9,183 nucleotides of DNA from contig JAALLB010000053.1 of NCBI GenBank assembly GCA_011087745.1, positions 1 through 9,183 on the forward strand. Direction: 5' to 3'. Positions 6,922 through 9,183 of the stretch are shown piece after piece; position 1 is the first letter of the stretch, and every line of letters begins with the position of its first letter. This DNA is from Hyphomicrobiales bacterium (GTDB lineage: Bacteria; Pseudomonadota; Alphaproteobacteria; Rhizobiales; Rhizobiaceae). A model generated the notes under the pieces. The model was not told the DNA's origin and did not search any database. It worked only from the letters and a program-made list of their open reading frames with translations. Made by a program: the position numbers and the translations under genes.

Positions 6922-7725
6922 ATGGCGAGGGATAAATTTCAAGGCAATAGCAAAGACCTGGATACCGAAGTCTCCCGCATTGAGGGGATGATAAACTCCA
7001 ATCATGCGCGCGAAGTTCGCGACAGAACACGCAATGAATATGGCTATGTACGTCCAAAAAACGCTTCAACGATGATTCTCATCGATGGCCCCAAAGACAA
7101 TCCTCGCATTCTCATGGGCAAACGTAACAAGAAACTCAAATTCATGCCGGGTGCCCTAGTATTTCCCGGCGGGTCGGTTGATAAGTTTGATGGTTCTGTT
7201 CCCGTCTCTGCCGAGCTTTCTGACAGGACGCAATCCCGCTTGATGGAAGCGATGCGTGGCAGACCAAGTCGAAGAGGCGCACGGGCACTTGGGGTGGCAG
7301 CGGTGCGCGAAGTAGCTGAAGAAAGTGGATTACTACTAGGCAAGTCAGGAGATTTGCAAAATGACCACGATGACTGGAAAGACTTCAAGGAAAAGGGTCT
7401 GGTGCCTTCCTTGTCTGCGCTTCGTCTATTTTCACGGGCAATAACGCCGCCAGGAAATTCACGGCGTTTCGATACCTGGTTTTTTATCGCACATGCTTCT
7501 GAGGTTGGGTTTGCACCTGAAGGTGGATTTGATCCGGATGGTGAGTTGGAAGATTTACAGTGGATTAGACCCAAGGATGCTATCACAGAGAATACACGTG
7601 AAATTACACGCGTCATGCTGGTCGAATTAATACAGCGGCTGGAGAAAGACGCTGACCTTTCTGATGACTACCCTGCTCCCCATTATCAAACCGTTGGAAA
7701 TCACTTTCGCAAGTCGATAATCTAA
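6922..7725 (+). CDS. NUDIX hydrolase, NUDT19-like subgroup
   Basis: A 267-residue protein of the Nudix superfamily, which hydrolyses nucleoside diphosphates linked to another group, using magnesium. It has VFPGG at residues 80–84 and the Nudix helix REVAEESGLLL from Arg129, with metal-ligand candidates Glu130, Glu133 and Glu134. The box is not canonical. The Glu expected eight residues before Arg129 is Arg121, and about 44 residues separate FPGG from the helix, longer than in short Nudix proteins. Both traits recall NUDT7/NUDT19-type enzymes, some of which act on coenzyme A derivatives. The substrate here is unknown. There is no signal peptide or membrane helix. The gene starts three bases after the DUF983 stop, so the two are surely co-transcribed. 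The ATG follows GTT directly and the Shine-Dalgarno is modest (GAAGACTGAG). Confidence 0.9.
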   Translation: MARDKFQGNSKDLDTEVSRIEGMINSNHAREVRDRTRNEYGYVRPKNASTMILIDGPKDNPRILMGKRNKKLKFMPGALVFPGGSVDKFDGSVPVSAELSDRTQSRLMEAMRGRPSRRGARALGVAAVREVAEESGLLLGKSGDLQNDHDDWKDFKEKGLVPSLSALRLFSRAITPPGNSRRFDTWFFIAHASEVGFAPEGGFDPDGELEDLQWIRPKDAITENTREITRVMLVELIQRLEKDADLSDDYPAPHYQTVGNHFRKSII

Positions 7726-7761
7726 GGTAAGCGTGAATAGACAATTATTGAGTCTATTTTC

Positions 7762-8937
7762 ATGCCGACATCACAATCAAATATATTGAAAATTTTTGGC
7801 GGCAGTAATGCCCCCGGCGTTATTGCTGCGATTGCCAGTATTTCAATCGTGGGTACAGGCATTGGCTTAAGTTTTCCGTTGTTGAGCCTTTTGATGGAAC
7901 AACGCCGCATTGCAGCTTCAATTATTGGTGCCAATACCGCTATCGCCGGAATTGCGGCAATGATGGTTGTTCCATTTGTAACGCCAATTGCCCGCAAACT
8001 AGGTGTAGTCAACACAATGCTGGCCACAATTGGGCTTTCGATATTCTGTTTGACCGGTTTTTACTTGTCTGAAAACTTGCCGTTATGGTTTGTTCTCAGA
8101 TTTCTTTTTAGTGCGAGTATCACCACAATTTTCATCCTTAGCGAATTTTGGATCAACTCGGCTTCGGAAGAAAAACACCGCGGTCTCATTCTTGGTATCT
8201 ATGGCACGGTTTTAAGTTTGGGTTTTGCCTTCGGACCAGGAATACTGGCCATTGTCGGCACGCACGGTATTTTGCCGTTTTTAATTGGTGGTGGGATAAT
8301 AATCTCTGCAATCGTGCCAATTTCAATGGGTCGCAACAACGAACCAGAATTGGAACGTACCGGTAAAACGCCCTCAGTAATTCCGTACCTTTTTATCGTG
8401 CCTCTTGCGACCATGGCAGGCTTTATCTTTGGTGCAGTTGAGCAGATTGAGTTGGCGCTCCTGCCTGTATTTGCCTTGCGTTCCGGTTATGAAGAACAGG
8501 CGGCAGCTTTGCTACTGACCATTACGGGCCTTGGCAATGTTGCACTACAAATTCCTCTGGGCATGTGGAGCGACCGTGCGAAAGATCGCCGGATTGTCCT
8601 TCTTGCATGTACACTTGCAGGCCTTGTCGGTGCGGTTCTGATACCACTCTCGGTTCATATTGGCTGGGTATTTGCCATAATCCTGTTTGCATACGGCGGA
8701 ATTATCTCTGGCATGTACACGGTTGGACTTGCACACTTGGGTTCACGGTTAAAGGGCACAGATCTGGCACAAGCGAATGCTGCTTTTGTGTTGTGTTACG
8801 GATTGGGTATGACTGTCGGTCCGCAAATCGCTGGTATTGCGATGGATGTCATTGGAACGTCTGGCTTTGGCGTAACGTTGTTCGCATTCTTTGCGATCTA
8901 TTTGGTTCTGTATATCTTCAGGGTCAGAAGAGCCTAA
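7762..8937 (+). CDS. MFS transporter, YcaD-like
   Basis: A 391-residue inner-membrane protein with about 12 hydrophobic helices in two halves, consistent with a major facilitator superfamily secondary transporter. The EFWIN motif at Glu128 followed by a RG...GIYG segment resembles the E-S-W motif of YcaD-type carriers. The second half has a loop 8–9 motif GMWSDRAKDRR at residues 267–277, the MFS motif-A pattern. The equivalent loop 2–3 motif in the first half (around PIARKLG) is degenerate. The substrate is not predictable. ATG 7762 is the first usual start after an in-frame TAG at 7738–7740 and gives a natural cytoplasmic N-terminus, with a weak GAG Shine-Dalgarno at 7750–7752. It is 36 bases after the NUDIX stop, so it is probably the last gene of the topA operon. 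Its stop overlaps the stop of the convergent gene by four bases. Confidence 0.93.
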   Translation: MPTSQSNILKIFGGSNAPGVIAAIASISIVGTGIGLSFPLLSLLMEQRRIAASIIGANTAIAGIAAMMVVPFVTPIARKLGVVNTMLATIGLSIFCLTGFYLSENLPLWFVLRFLFSASITTIFILSEFWINSASEEKHRGLILGIYGTVLSLGFAFGPGILAIVGTHGILPFLIGGGIIISAIVPISMGRNNEPELERTGKTPSVIPYLFIVPLATMAGFIFGAVEQIELALLPVFALRSGYEEQAAALLLTITGLGNVALQIPLGMWSDRAKDRRIVLLACTLAGLVGAVLIPLSVHIGWVFAIILFAYGGIISGMYTVGLAHLGSRLKGTDLAQANAAFVLCYGLGMTVGPQIAGIAMDVIGTSGFGVTLFAFFAIYLVLYIFRVRRA

Positions 8938-9119
8938 CTCCAGTCAATTGGCCGATGGTAAGCAAACAGAAATATACCCCATAAAATACCAGATCCAACC
9001 ATTACAATCCCTGTCCAGGCCAGTATTGTGTATTCATTGGAAATTGACCAACCCACCAGCAGTCCGCCAAGTACAATCAGAATTATCGGAGCAAAAAGAC
9101 CAAAAAGAAATCTCGTCAC
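8934..9119 (-). CDS. Small membrane protein of unknown function (61 aa, two TM helices)
   Basis: This reads from GTG (complement of 9117–9119) to TAG (complement of 8934–8936). Two hydrophobic helices lie at about residues 4–25 and 31–54, each with several glycines, with a short polar turn (SISNEYT) between and the tail HRPIDWS. The pattern is that of a genuine small inner-membrane protein; I do not recognise a named family. The frame stays open upstream to the window edge, but that extension is basic and unconvincing and offers no ATG, GTG or TTG, so I keep the GTG. A purine run (AAAAGA) directly upstream could serve as Shine-Dalgarno, although close. It is tail-to-tail with the MFS gene, with no room for a terminator between them. 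Confidence 0.6.
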   Translation of the reverse strand: MTRFLFGLFAPIILIVLGGLLVGWSISNEYTILAWTGIVMVGSGILWGIFLFAYHRPIDWS

Positions 9120-9183
9120 ATCTTTTAGTATTGTTATACTCCGAGTCCTTGAAAATCTGATTATTTGGGGTTGACGTTTCAGG

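Noticed and set aside
7044..7616. 190-residue minus-strand open frame within the NUDIX gene
   Set aside because: It is antisense to a well-supported gene, rich in Ser/Pro/Arg from complementary codons, with no recognisable motif.
8565..8984. 139-residue plus-strand frame with many Cys and Trp at the end of the MFS gene
   Set aside because: Out-of-frame shadow of the MFS coding region; the Cys/Trp content comes from shifted TGY/TGG triplets.
9171..9176. Plus-strand TTGACG near the right edge, as a -35 for a gene beyond the window
   Set aside because: The matching -10 would fall outside the window, so it cannot be supported.
1..9183. Search for CRISPR arrays, transposases, integrases, toxin–antitoxin pairs, tRNA/rRNA genes and riboswitches
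   Set aside because: None seen on either strand: no spaced direct repeats, no mobile-element terminal repeats and no matching protein motifs.

Overview
This window reads as an alphaproteobacterial chromosome segment, probably Hyphomicrobiales (Rhizobiales) or a close relative. The gene order topA – rnr – DUF983 – NUDIX – MFS is one I associate with that class, and the protein variants fit it: a TopA with one four-Cys zinc ribbon and a Lys/Ala/Pro tail, and an RNase R with basic ends. Base composition looks moderate by eye (roughly mid-40s % GC, not counted), which is low for the group.

Left part (1–1578). A GlxA-type regulator (112–1089, +) has a DJ-1/PfpI-like domain followed by an AraC helix-turn-helix. 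Its last codons appear frameshifted at a run of six A residues; reading on in the -1 frame to 1118 restores the family's usual C-terminus. Facing it is a small minus-strand gene for a 71-residue helical protein (1146–1361). The 217-base stretch between this small gene and topA must carry two divergent promoters, and it contains two clear inverted repeats (1434–1454 and 1485–1516). A third lies upstream of the regulator (14–33).

Central and right part (1579–8937). Five plus-strand genes lie head to tail with gaps of 8, 4, 3 and 36 bases and look like one transcription unit. They are DNA topoisomerase I (topA), RNase R (rnr, TTG start), a DUF983 zinc-ribbon membrane protein, a NUDIX hydrolase of the NUDT19-like type, and a YcaD-like 12-helix MFS transporter. 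The first two are housekeeping functions (DNA supercoiling, structured-RNA decay). The last three are conserved companions without a firm shared role.

Right edge (8934–9183). A small two-helix membrane protein is encoded on the minus strand. Its stop codon overlaps the MFS stop codon by four bases, tail to tail.

I see no tRNA, rRNA, CRISPR array, insertion sequence, prophage or defence system. The window is mostly ordinary conserved chromosome. The points of interest are the frameshifted end of the regulator, the inverted repeats in the promoter regions, and the two small unnamed genes.
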